Shown here piece after piece: positions 13,301-23,297 of a DNA stretch of 64,000 nt (the first letter of the stretch is position 1; each line of letters starts with the position of its first letter). The position numbers were made by a program, and so were the translations under genes. Source of the DNA: Cladobotryum mycophilum (taxonomy: Eukaryota > Ascomycota > Sordariomycetes > Hypocreales > Hypocreaceae); assembly GCA_036429605.1 (NCBI GenBank), contig CM071589.1, positions 1,364,001 through 1,428,000 on the forward strand. Reading direction: 5' to 3'. The notes under the pieces are model-generated. The model was not told the DNA's origin, did no database searches, and was given only the letters and a program-made list of their open reading frames with translations.

Positions 13301-13597
13301 TCCGACCCAACCCCGCAACAGCTACAGGAGAAGCAGATGGATTACTACCGAGGTGTGCGAACTGGTGTCGTGTTGATCTGGATGATTACAAACTTTGCCC
13401 TCGCAGCGCTGGTTCTCAGCTCGGCTGGCTTGGAGAGAATTACACCGGGCAAGTCTGGCGACGACCCGGAGAAGCAGGCGGCGGATCGATCAAACATTTA
13501 CATGGGTGTTGTGCTGTGGAGCGTGGCGGGACTTAGTACCTTTAAGTTTTTAGGTGCGATGTGGTTCCTGATTGTGAGAATGTTCAGAGGTGTGTGA
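10400..13597 (+). CDS. Chitin synthase, division 1 (class I-III; probably class I)
   Basis: Four exons: 10400-10418, 10794-10987, 11048-12822 and 12871-13597, giving 904 aa, the usual size. This is a membrane glycosyltransferase that polymerises UDP-GlcNAc into chitin at the plasma membrane. The N-terminus is disordered and contains RTPSPGHP-x-QQGYQL, which I associate with class I enzymes. Then come the N-terminal chitin-synthase domain, the GT2 catalytic core with AEDRILC (Glu500-Asp501) and the signature QRRRW at residues 540-544, followed by a block of transmembrane helices to the C-terminus (FAWFAIGNFFLVF and later segments). The first coding exon is only 19 nt and intron 1 is 375 nt, so the start is easily missed. 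All splice phases agree. Class assignment is tentative. Confidence 0.95.
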
Positions 13598-14361
13598 AGC
13601 ACCACGACGATGGAGAGCGCGGTGCATGGTGAGCCTTGGGTTTTTGAAGAGACGACGCGTTCTGGTTACGAAGATATTGTTTATGCTGCTATTGAATATA
13701 CCCGTTACGACCGTGGGATGTGTTGGGAAAAGATTTTCAACTTCTTGTGGTTGGATTATAGCATGCGGTTGTGAGGGAGCAAAGGAGGGGCAGGGTTTTG
13801 TATGCATCTCTTTTCTTGTTTGTTACCCATGTCATGATATGTTGATATAAAGCGTCTCTGGATGAGATGCTTGGCGTTGGGCAATATAGTAACCCTTTAG
13901 AATAAACTAAGGGATGATTATGCCTTTTGTTTCAATATAATGCTTTGATAAGAGACGATTTCGTTTGCGCCAGTGAATGGATGGTGGGTGTTGTCTATAG
14001 AGGTGGTCTTTCTCTATTGTGTTTGTGCTTGTGCCGCTCAGGTTTGACAGCTGTTGACAGATGGGCAACTGCCATCATTCACAGCACCTGTCTGCCGGGC
14101 ACCAAGTTACTAAGATGACTGAGATTCTTCATCGACAATAAACAACTCACTTCTTCCATCTTTCTTTCTTTCTTTTTTTTTTGGAGCTCATTGAGTTTTC
14201 GGAGCACAAAATAATAGCAACAGCCTAAAGGTAATCTCCATCTCCATCTCCCTTATCCCGACACTTGCCACAGCTAATCAGCTCATCAAGCCCTTGCAGT
14301 ATTCGCTCGCAATATATTTCGTTTACTATTCTACTACTACTACTACTCCTCCATCTTGGCT
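13598..14361. other. Intergenic; terminator and leader sequence
   Basis: 3' region of the chitin synthase and 5' leader of the next gene. It contains a T/C-rich tract at about 14150-14182 and a CTA trinucleotide repeat at 14331-14347 directly before the next ATG. Confidence 0.5.
14331..14347. repeat. CTA microsatellite
   Basis: More than five tandem CTA units in the 5' leader of the gene starting at 14362. Confidence 0.8.
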
Positions 14362-15150
14362 ATGGAAGAATCTCTGCTGCAGTTGCTTAGACAGCTGTCT
14401 ATATCCATCGCAAACCGCTATGCTACGACGCCCTGGGACAATCCGAAGGCACCCAAAGATCTCTTTGTCGTCGACCTCCTCAGAGCGCTGCACGTAAACG
14501 ATAACCTTCTCTACCGCCGACAGGACGCGACCTATAGAAGCCTCGTCAAGAGAATGTTCCTAAAGGCCGCCTACAAAGCCAAAGCCGGAGTTCGCGCACC
14601 CCCTGAGCTGCAGACCAAGCACGCTGAGTGGATGCAACAATACAACAGGGAGAGACCTCAGGGCATGAAAGCACCGGTTCCGACTGAGCTCAGGTGGCTC
14701 TATGCTTGGATGCTCGAGGTTTGCTGCGTGAGGGTGGCGGTGCGACGACGCATCTCCAAGGCAACTGCGGTTGAGGAGCTGAAGAGGGACGTGCTGGAGG
14801 CGCAGAGGGCAAGGCTGGAGATGGTGGAGGAGGTTCAGCACAATCCGCATCAGCACCAGGCAGCGGCACAGGAGGATGCTGAAATCATGCAGTCGATTGC
14901 GAATGAAATGGCCGAAAATGATATGAAGCTGTTCCAGTTCTGGGAACCCCTTCTTAATTACCTGTTTGCCGAATTCAGCCATGATGGTGCCAAAAGTACT
15001 GTGAAAACGCGAGCGTTGCGTCGTCGTCGGTTTGATAGGGTGCAGCGGGGGGAAGCGAAGAGGGCCGGGAGAATGATGAAGCGAATGAGGCCTAGGATAT
15101 CTCTGCGGAAAAGAAAGGGCTGTGTGAGAGCGACAAGTGAATACGATTAG
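14362..15150 (+). CDS. Protein of unknown function, helical, charged
   Basis: A single exon of 262 aa as written. The first ~200 residues look like a genuine folded, mostly helical protein (MEESLLQLLRQLS ... WMLEVCCVRVAVRRR ... FQFWEPLLNYLFAEF) with a coiled-coil-like Glu/Arg segment in the middle. I recognise no family. The last ~33 residues are oddly Arg/Lys/Met-rich. They begin right after a run of six G (15047-15052). If that run is one base short, as in other genes of this window, the protein would end at 15095 with a short acidic tail (GSEEGRENDEANEA). The N-terminal call is fairly firm; the C-terminus is doubtful. Confidence 0.6.
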   Translation: MEESLLQLLRQLSISIANRYATTPWDNPKAPKDLFVVDLLRALHVNDNLLYRRQDATYRSLVKRMFLKAAYKAKAGVRAPPELQTKHAEWMQQYNRERPQGMKAPVPTELRWLYAWMLEVCCVRVAVRRRISKATAVEELKRDVLEAQRARLEMVEEVQHNPHQHQAAAQEDAEIMQSIANEMAENDMKLFQFWEPLLNYLFAEFSHDGAKSTVKTRALRRRRFDRVQRGEAKRAGRMMKRMRPRISLRKRKGCVRATSEYD

Positions 15151-16208
15151 AAGAACCTTGGAGCTTGCACGCATAGCGAGGCTTTGGAGAGTAGTAATAT
15201 TAATGGCCTGAGCGGCTTCGTGTAGAGATTACACCTTAACAAAGCACAAGCACAATAATTCTGCTCTATCGTGACTGTAGTTGAATGTATGAATATTTCC
15301 AAAGTGGGAGTTTTGTGTATGGGTCTAAGAGATGACGTTTATGCTATAGAGTGCTTATAGGAGGTAAATATTTGATCCATTATATATATACTGTATGTTG
15401 ATCGTTTACCTAGTAGTAGATTTGCACTATTGGATACGCTGGGTACTCCCGTGTCGAGGATATGAGGATATAAAGAGGGTATAGAGTAAAGGGGTAATGA
15501 CAAAGAGGAACATCATGTCAATAACAAAAGATAATGGATGTATTGTGGTTCTATGAGCTTATTTTCCTTGAGATCCAGACTCTTGAGTGTTATAGTAATG
15601 ATGGTTAGTAAAATATTGACGCGGTGGTGTTTTAGTAAGTTCAGGGGGTCATCTCCTTTACTGCAGCCGCCCTTTTCTATCCCCCTCAATGAACCGAAAA
15701 GTTAAATACCCCAACAAGATCCCGAAAAGTGAATAGCACAGGAGGCTCGGCTTTTGTGTAGCTCTAATACTGATAGACATGCCATTGCCCCGAGGGGGTT
15801 TAAGTTTTCGGCCGCAACTTACTGTAAACTTTAGATCTGACTTAACAATGCAATCTCAAGGGAAGAGTCTTGTATTGCTCGGGAGAGTAGAGTTTGATTG
15901 TTAAAGTTTTGTATGTGTAGACCAAAGCACAGAGGCTGCAAAAAATAAGGGTCATGTGTTTAATTTATGTTTCCTGTAGGCTCGCCCTATCGCTGCGGCG
16001 ATGGATGCTCTTACAAACTCTGCTTAGTAGGCTTTCCAAAAAAACAGAAGGTTTACATATCAGTATACGTAAACGAGTGGTTGGTCTTGAATATATAAAC
16101 ACCTATCCTGATCTTCTTTGATGCTATATCATCCCATCTTCTTCAATCTATCTTGGACCCAGCCCGAACCCTCGTATCTTATCTCGTCTTTAGTTCTTAA
16201 CTACAACC
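15151..16208. other. Intergenic
   Basis: AT-rich, with many stops in all frames. No RNA gene or repeat was recognised. Confidence 0.5.
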
Positions 16209-17283
16209 ATGATGCTGCCAATGACATGTACTTTTCAGTCAAGCGGCAGCAACCATAAGAGAGCCATCAAGTTACTACCATCGTCAACGCCGGTCTCAAA
16301 GAGGAGAGGCGACAGAGGAAAGCCGGCTTGGTATAGACAGCCAGGCCTGCTGAGTGGATCGTAAATTTGCATTGATGCCCCCCTTGCTTTCAAGCATATC
16401 TATCATTCTGACCAACAATAGGCACAGACATGTCCCATACGGCATGTCGGCATATCCAGTATCCTACGGCCCAACCGCTGAAGCGGTACAGGATGTGATC
16501 GAAACAGGCGATGCTATTCTTGTCGCGATAGACTTTGAGCTTCTCTGCAAGGAGAGGCTTCAGCCCAATGGCACCAGGGCACAGCCCATCACAGAGATTG
16601 GTCTGACGACACTCGACCTCCGGACGCTGCGAGAGAATCACCGCGCCGGAGGGGCCGTTGTACGTGCCCCCGGGGATCGTGGAATCGATTGGATGTCCCT
16701 GTGCCGATCATCTCATGTCATTAATGACATGTACTCTGACCATGGCCCTGAAACCTGTCGAATGAGGTTCAGCCACACGAATCCCAACAACTTTGTCCAC
16801 GGGAAAAGCAAGTTCATTCGAGACAAGGACATTGGTGATTACCTTAATCACCGCTTCGACGAAATCCGCGGGTCCAACCGCACCAACGAGGAACGTCGGA
16901 AAGGGAAACTGCGAGACATTGTCCTGCTGACCTGGGCCTCCCCTATGGAGGAGAGAGTCCTAGAGTTCCTCCAGGTGGGAGAGGTCATCGATGGCATATT
17001 TCGGAACATGTTCCGTGTGGATGGAGTCCGCCCGTGGGACATCCAAAAGCACGAGTACATCAACCGTCACTTTGGAACCTCGGGGACGGACGGCAAAAAG
17101 GCCGAGGCCGCCATCGACAGCCTCGGGATACTCATCCGGCCTGACCTGGGCAAGGTCCACCATAACGCCGGCAACGACGCGGCGTATGTCATGAAGATGT
17201 TCCTGGCGCTGGCGAACCTTAGCAATGAGCAGGTTGAAGCGTATTGTGAGAGGTTGGAGTCGTTGGAGATGATGGCGAGCTGA
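16209..17283 (+). CDS. Gfd2/YDR514C-like DEDDh 3'-5' exonuclease domain protein
   Basis: Two exons, 16209-16360 and 16422-17283, joined by a 61-nt intron (GTAAAT donor, CTGAC branch site, AATAG acceptor), give 337 aa. The RNase H-like DEDDh fold is suggested by AIDFE (Asp88, Glu90) followed by ITEIGLTTLDLR, and by HHNAGNDAAYVMKMF near the C-terminus (His298, Asp303) as the last motif. Yeast Gfd2/YDR514C relatives belong to this family; their substrates are poorly known. The first exon (MMLPMTCTFQSSG...) is basic and low-complexity. An alternative start inside the proposed intron (ATG 16375) would give a shorter protein without exon 1. I prefer the spliced model because phase and branch site fit. 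Confidence 0.75.
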
Positions 17284-19531
17284 GGGGATGGAGACTATAT
17301 AGGATGCGATAGAATATTAGCACTGAAGATCCTCCCCCTTTTCTTTTTCTTTTTGCCTTAGGCGCAACGTGTCAAGGTTTAGGTTTGGTGACTGCCATTT
17401 AAATTTCGTGTACTCATAGCTCCTTCCTAGCTTACCAGCATGACTGACGAGCATAAACTTCTTTCCCATCTCCCATTTCCCGCAAGTTTCTGCATTTTAT
17501 TCTTCTCATCCACCCTGATTATCATGTCCAAAAGCAGTACGGTGACACCGATTCGAATAAGCCCGACGATTTGAACCAGTTTTGTCGATTCTGCCAAAGA
17601 TTCCTTACTTCCCGAAATCGACAACTAGAAATTGAAGGATACAAGATCCTACCGGCTTGTAAGATCGACTGGAGCCCAACTTGGCTTGAAGGAGTGTCGA
17701 GTGGTTGGATGCTTGGGTGCATACTTGGCTGAAATGATTGAGGCCTGCCACGATTTCGCAAAACGGGCCATTACATCGGCCCCTTTTAGCATTGTATCAG
17801 GGCAGTATAACTTTGAGGTTGTCTAGAATATGCTCAAGGACAACGACACGTTGGCAACAGATTAAGCTGTACTTCACGCCTCGGTCGTGATGTGCCAGGG
17901 CCCCAATGTCGTTCCCGGGCGAGTACGACCGGAAACTAGACAGACTCTGACGGCTTCCAAATCTCCAGATTCACGTGGTAAGTGATCACTACTCAATTGT
18001 TACAAGGAAATCGATTAACCCAACTCCGGGATAGATGCACAGAAACTACCAACCAAGAACCTTCTTCACTTCCCACGGGTATACAAATCCATCAGAGATA
18101 CGGCATACACAGTGGTCAAGAAAATTGGGTGCTTTTATAAGGATTAACGTCATGCCTGGACGCAAGAGCCTCGTATTCGTCTGCATCTCTCAATGCCCCT
18201 TATTTAGCCTGTGATAGCGCACTCTGCATTTCAGCACATTCAGTCCGAGAAATAGAACGGTAACGAATACGACTACAATGGACCCGCCAATCCGCATATC
18301 AGTGCTACCTATATGGGCAGAGAGAGCTCATCAGGTTAGGTGCCGGCGTTGCACTGCTGTCCTTGGCAATGACCAAGTTCAGCAAATTATCCCTCATCAT
18401 CATTAATGCAGTGGGAAAGTAACCTCCGCGGGTGATTAGGAGCTAGGCAAAAGGATCTGACAAAGAGGAGTTAGTTATTGTGGTCGTTCCTCATTAGAAT
18501 ACTATCAACTGTACAATGCGGTCAAATGAGACGCATACAAGGACGATAAATCGATGATCAAACTATGGAATATTATCTTGTATTCATCTCAGTTACAATG
18601 CAGAAATATGAGTGGAGTTCCTAGTCTGGGCAAGAGACCAGCGACGAAAGGGGTGACGAATCACCACCAGTTCACTCTCAACGTTGGCTACGTCACGGGT
18701 AGCATCCATGGACAGACAGTCTTCCTAGACTCCGGTGTGAGACTAAAGAAACGAATAGGCTAGAGAATATACTTGATACCCCACGTTGCTCAGGATGATA
18801 ACACCCTATATCCTCTCTGGTATCCCCCTTTTCTTCATTCCATTCGTGCAATTCGATGATATATCAAATCATAGAGATTGATGACTGGTCTCATGTATGG
18901 TGTACTCCTTTTTGATGCTCAATCTCCTGTATTTTTACATTTATTGCCGCCGTTTGTTTATTCCTCAAGAAAAGGGGATGTCAGAGGTACACCGCGTGAT
19001 CAAAAGGAAAACGACTAAGGGTCAGTTGACCGTAAAATACTCTGATAGGAGAAACTTTAATCTTTGGTATACAAAACCCCGCTTCGCATAGAAATAAAGA
19101 CGTTACCCCTTTTTTCGTCTTCCAACTGTTTCGACATTGACCTGCATCTCTTGCAGCAGTCTGAGATTCGAAGAAGAAAGTGTACGAGAGGACTGAACCT
19201 CTGCATCGACAGCATCCAAAGACTAAAGATTTTACATAAGGTTGGTGCAGAAGAACTTGGATTCTAATCTGGACGCCCTAACTCACTGTTTTTCTATAGA
19301 TAACAAGAGCTCAAGATCTTCTCCCGACTAGCCACGTCGAGTAGCAAGTGAATCGCCTCCTCACTGGTACGCTCTACCTTTCCCACCTGCTTATCTTCTC
19401 CACATGTCCCTTTACACGGATCCTTCTATCTGCTTTTAAATCCCTTCACCATCTATAGGTCATGAATCACCGTCGAGGGACTTTCTTCCCATACTTACCT
19501 CTCTAGAAGACTGAATATCAAGTGTCCAATA
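17284..19531. other. Gene-poor region with possible gene relic
   Basis: No intact gene. 17440-17826 carries overlapping open frames that read like parts of one protein (separate entry). An intron-like GTAAGT...ATAG segment lies at about 17980-18034. The rest is AT-rich with frequent stops. Confidence 0.45.
17440..17826 (+). pseudogene. Possible degraded or frameshifted coding segment
   Basis: One + frame is open from about 17453 to 17732 and reads as protein-like sequence with a CRFCQRF motif and aromatic-rich text (KIDWSPTWLEGVSSGW). A second frame continues past its stop to 17826 with an Ala/Glu helix (YLAEMIEACHDFAKRAI). No ATG opens the first frame and no clean intron joins the two. It could be a relic of a larger gene, for instance one of the fungal HET-type genes that carry Cys-rich N-termini, but I cannot name a family. 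Confidence 0.3.
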
Positions 19532-20269
19532 ATGTCATCCGGTCCATCCCAATATCACATCGCCACTACATCCTTCCAGAGGGAGTGGATAGATGAGGTC
19601 CAGAGGGGAATCCACCATTGGCTCGAGTCCAATGATCCTGGATCTGGTCCGGCTCAGAGAGAACGGGGAGGCGAGGTCCGCAACGAGCTCGAACGTTTGC
19701 CCGAACAAAATAGGCGTACATCAGTCCGCCGCGAGATAATTAGGGAGAACGAGAATAGGAATGAGGTTCGCCGCTCATCTCAACCCAACCATCCTGAGTC
19801 ACACAATGTCCAGGTCTTGGCCCAAGTCTCTGCCCCCGTCCATGCTCAAGCATCCGCGCAAGCCTCCGCGCGAGTCTCTGCTCAGGGGAATGAAGCTGGT
19901 AGGCGTCAGAGAGAACCTAGACCGGCCGGCTCTCGAAGAGGTGCGCGGAATCGTCTGCGGGATAACAAAAGAGTTTTAATGGCGGTTGGCATAGTAGCTG
20001 GAATGGTGGCAATGCTGACGGGAGTGGGAATGTGGCTACTTATGGTATCTTTAATGATGTTTGGGGTGCTTTGTGGCATAATGGGGGTGCTCTGGGGCAT
20101 CATGTCCATGATGGGCATGTTTGCAAATGCGTTCATTTTGCCAGTCGTTTTATTGTTGGCTGCCCTGGTGGCGTTGCCGGTGCATGTATGGGTCGAAAGA
20201 GAAGAATATCAACTGCGGTATAGAGAGTTGCACGCGCAATGGGAGGAGTGGATGAGGGGGCAATGGTAA
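19532..20269 (+). CDS. Predicted membrane protein, unknown function
   Basis: A single exon of 245 aa. Residues 1-147 are hydrophilic and charged, rich in Arg, Glu and Gln, with a short degenerate repeat around residues 95-115 (VSAPVHAQASAQASARVSAQ). Residues ~148-222 form two or three close membrane spans unusually rich in Met and Gly. A short Glu/Arg/Trp-rich tail follows (ELHAQWEEWMRGQW). The ATG at 19532 is the first in-frame Met. There is no recognisable family and no gene within 850 bp on either side. It may be a lineage-specific gene. Confidence 0.6.
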   Translation: MSSGPSQYHIATTSFQREWIDEVQRGIHHWLESNDPGSGPAQRERGGEVRNELERLPEQNRRTSVRREIIRENENRNEVRRSSQPNHPESHNVQVLAQVSAPVHAQASAQASARVSAQGNEAGRRQREPRPAGSRRGARNRLRDNKRVLMAVGIVAGMVAMLTGVGMWLLMVSLMMFGVLCGIMGVLWGIMSMMGMFANAFILPVVLLLAALVALPVHVWVEREEYQLRYRELHAQWEEWMRGQW

Positions 20270-21126
20270 TGAGAACAACAGAGGAGGAGATTGAGATGAG
20301 ATGTTTGTCAAAATGGTGTAGCTAGTTATGATATACGAGACTTTGTAACATGGTATTCTAGCAGCTTTGGGTAGGTAGGTAGGTAGCAATTCACAGATGT
20401 TTCAACTACTCCTCGCTACCAGTATTCTATAGACAGCCTAGATAAGCGAAGTGATTCTATATCATCGACGACCACTGCAAGCGAAGATGTTGTACATCAG
20501 TGTCCAATGAACGTAGCCCGAAAACTGATTCAAATCCACTACGCCCTACCGATGCAGTCTATGTATGTACAAACACCCGATGAAACATTCAAGCCGCTCC
20601 GTGAATGTGGGGTACCGGCACATCCGGTCGGGATAGACCCACTAATGATACCCGGAGACCCGTTATGCAGACCCAGGCGCCCTTTCTTATACTGTCTTGC
20701 ATTATTCTTTATAAAACAGAGACTCACATTATGATTCACGCTAACTCCCTCTCGAACCAAGGCGAGGAATATCTTCGGCAACTTATTATACAGGACATGG
20801 GAACAGGAGTTAGAGACCGTGGTTAACCCCGGTGATTATCTCCCTGGGGCAACTTGACAACTCCACAACCGAACAAGTCCCGGAAGGATGGCATTTCTTC
20901 GGGGAGGATCTTCGGGTGATTATGCTCTTTATGCATCGACGTCACATATTTGTACATTCAAAAAGTATAAAGGTGAAAGGGTTATAAAAGAAGAGGTGGA
21001 CCGCGTTGGATGTAGAGTATGAAGAATTGGTAGACAGTTCATCTCGAATCACACACAGCATCCTTTCTACTCACTCTTTGAGATCCACCCAGTTCATCAC
21101 ATCAACCTATGCTCTCAAATCTCACA
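20270..21126. other. Intergenic
   Basis: Contains a short GTAG tetranucleotide repeat near 20370-20386. No gene was recognised. Confidence 0.5.
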
Positions 21127-22059
21127 ATGTCTCAACCAACAAAAGTGCACTTTCCATCCTCTCAACTCACAATCTGCGGCGAGCTGTACGCTCCCGAGGG
21201 CGATCATGACCGAAAAGGCGCTGCCGTAGTCATCAGTCACCCCTGGACGGGCGTCAAGGAACAAACAGCCTCGGATTACGCCAGAACGCTGTCAAAAGCC
21301 GGCTTCTACGCCCTAACCTTTGACGCGGGTTACCAGGGCGAGAGCACCGGTGAGCCTCGCGGTCTTGAAGATCCCCACCAGAGAGTCGAGGACATCAAGA
21401 GTGCCGTGACGTATCTCACCACGCTGGAGGGTAGAGTCGACGCGAACAAGATTGGCCTGGTCGGCATCTGTGCTTCCGGTGGCTTCGCCTCCTACGCAGC
21501 TCAGTCCGATAGCCGCATCAAAGTCATCGCCACCGTCAGCGCAGTCTGCATAGGCCGCATGACGCGCAACGGGGGCGTCCACGAGCACAGCAAGGAAACC
21601 CCCGAGGCCATCTCCGGAGCCCTCCAGGCCGCGGGCCAATGGCGCAACGGCCACGCCAACAACAAGCCGTCCCCGCTCTCAGAGACGCCCGCCGTGTTCG
21701 AGTTAGACCCGGCCAAGATCCCCATCGACGCCGATCCATTCCTCAAGGACGCGAGCGAGTACTACGGCACGAAACGCGGGAAACACGAGCGGTGCACGCA
21801 CCGCGTGCCACCGCACAGCTTCGACCTGATAGTCAGCTACGACTCGTTCAACTTCCAGCACCTCATCTCCCCTAGGCCGCTGCTGATGATTGCCGGGTCG
21901 GAAGCGCAGACGCTGCATTATAGCAAGTGGGCTATCGACCAGGCCAAGGAGCCAAAGGAGTTGTTCGTCGTTCAGGGCAAGAATCATTTTGACTTGTATG
22001 ATGATGTAAGTGAGTCGGGACCAAAGATTGTGGAATTCTTGGGCAAAGCCCTGGTTTGA
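21127..22059 (+). CDS. Alpha/beta hydrolase, dienelactone-hydrolase-like
   Basis: Single exon, 310 aa from ATG 21127. A second in-frame ATG at 21109 adds six residues, but its context is weaker (C at -3, against A at -3 for 21127). The protein has an alpha/beta-hydrolase layout: a strand with VVISHPWTG (oxyanion loop), FDAGYQGESTGEPRG, the nucleophile elbow GICASGG with Cys115 in the nucleophile position, MIAGSEA where the acid is expected, and KNHFDLYDD with His287. Cys nucleophiles occur in true dienelactone hydrolases, but many relatives of this type are uncharacterised. The substrate is unknown. It is probably cytosolic, as there is no signal peptide. Confidence 0.88.
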   Translation: MSQPTKVHFPSSQLTICGELYAPEGDHDRKGAAVVISHPWTGVKEQTASDYARTLSKAGFYALTFDAGYQGESTGEPRGLEDPHQRVEDIKSAVTYLTTLEGRVDANKIGLVGICASGGFASYAAQSDSRIKVIATVSAVCIGRMTRNGGVHEHSKETPEAISGALQAAGQWRNGHANNKPSPLSETPAVFELDPAKIPIDADPFLKDASEYYGTKRGKHERCTHRVPPHSFDLIVSYDSFNFQHLISPRPLLMIAGSEAQTLHYSKWAIDQAKEPKELFVVQGKNHFDLYDDVSESGPKIVEFLGKALV

Positions 22060-22319
22060 TTGGGAGAGGGTGGCACATGATAGTAGTCAAAAAGGTTCAT
22101 GCATAATACACACTGCAGCAAAAAAAAAGTATACCATGTGATAATAAATCAAATTCAGATTGCGAGATATTTCCATTCTATAAGTGATGATACCCACGGT
22201 GTTTCAAGTGTGGTCGAGGGGGCTCACACCAACCCCTGAACGAGATCTACCGGTGGCTCCTCCGGGTTGTCGTTCACACAAGATGTTCTGCTCGACTCCT
22301 TTATTCTCTCCTTCGCAGG

Positions 22320-23297
22320 TCATTTACCATCCTTCGATGTAAGCCGAGATTCCTTCACCCGTAGGATCTCCTCCCCGTAGATGGCAACGAGCTCCTCCAG
22401 AGACCCCTTTTCCCAATCTCTCTGTACCGAGAAAATGAACCGCCACATCGCTCCAGCCAGCGCAATCTTCATAAAGATGCCGATACCTTCGCCTTGCAGA
22501 GAGTAAAACTGTTCCACCGTACCGAGACAAACCTTCCAGGCCTCTGAATCCAAGTCTGGCTCCGAATCGATCCATCTTTTCCCATCAACACAAGCCATGT
22601 AGTCCACCACTCGATTCATCGTTTGCACCAACGTCTTCTCCGCATCCCTTCGTACCCTCAACCTATCGTACTTTTCAGAACCACAGGTCTTGGGAGCGAA
22701 ATATTTCGCCACCGCAAACCGTTTCCACGCTTTCATACCTCTCTCATCGATGAGGTTGCTCGAATCGAAAGCCCCGTAGTAGAGGAACTGCTCAAGGCCC
22801 GCCTGGCACTCGGTCAGACGGTCAAGCTCGCGTTTCCATTCCTTGGCGGCGTGCCATATCCTCTCCTTGGATGTCTTGATGTGTAGGCGGCGGAGCGCAG
22901 TTTGTAAGAGGGCCACGATGAAGGGACTCTTGCCTTGGACGGGAACCTCGCCGAGATATGTGGGTATGCATGCGTAGGCTTTATGTAGGTCTTCAATTCT
23001 TCGAAGCATGCGAAATGATAGTCCTCCGTGCTGTTCAAATGTTGCCGACGGCTCTTCATCATACCACTCTGGTCTGTGGCTATACTTTGGTGATTCTAAC
23101 GGGGCATATTGCCTCACAAACTGCTGAATCATCCCGTTGTCTTTCTCGAGTATATTATCACACCACTCCCATAATAGATGCCCCTTGGCGTATTCAGTGG
23201 TCGCATCCGTCACCGCCGGGATATGATCGTGATGTTCAGCTTCTTCATTGCACCCATCGGGGTAAGGGGCCACTCGTAGAAATTCAAATGGAAGCAT
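22320..23297 (-). CDS. Protein of unknown function
   Basis: From ATG 23297 the frame encodes 325 aa (MLPFEFLRVAPYPDGC...). The protein is rich in Trp, Arg and Glu, with regular helical periodicity through residues ~100-320, and ends in a Lys-rich tail. The same frame stays open upstream to about 23486 without an ATG (text such as SLKGNHTLGIDVVATPNG). An upstream exon may therefore be missing; a TTTTGCAG acceptor-like site lies at about 23449. No family was recognised. Confidence 0.55.
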   Translation of the reverse strand: MLPFEFLRVAPYPDGCNEEAEHHDHIPAVTDATTEYAKGHLLWEWCDNILEKDNGMIQQFVRQYAPLESPKYSHRPEWYDEEPSATFEQHGGLSFRMLRRIEDLHKAYACIPTYLGEVPVQGKSPFIVALLQTALRRLHIKTSKERIWHAAKEWKRELDRLTECQAGLEQFLYYGAFDSSNLIDERGMKAWKRFAVAKYFAPKTCGSEKYDRLRVRRDAEKTLVQTMNRVVDYMACVDGKRWIDSEPDLDSEAWKVCLGTVEQFYSLQGEGIGIFMKIALAGAMWRFIFSVQRDWEKGSLEELVAIYGEEILRVKESRLTSKDGK

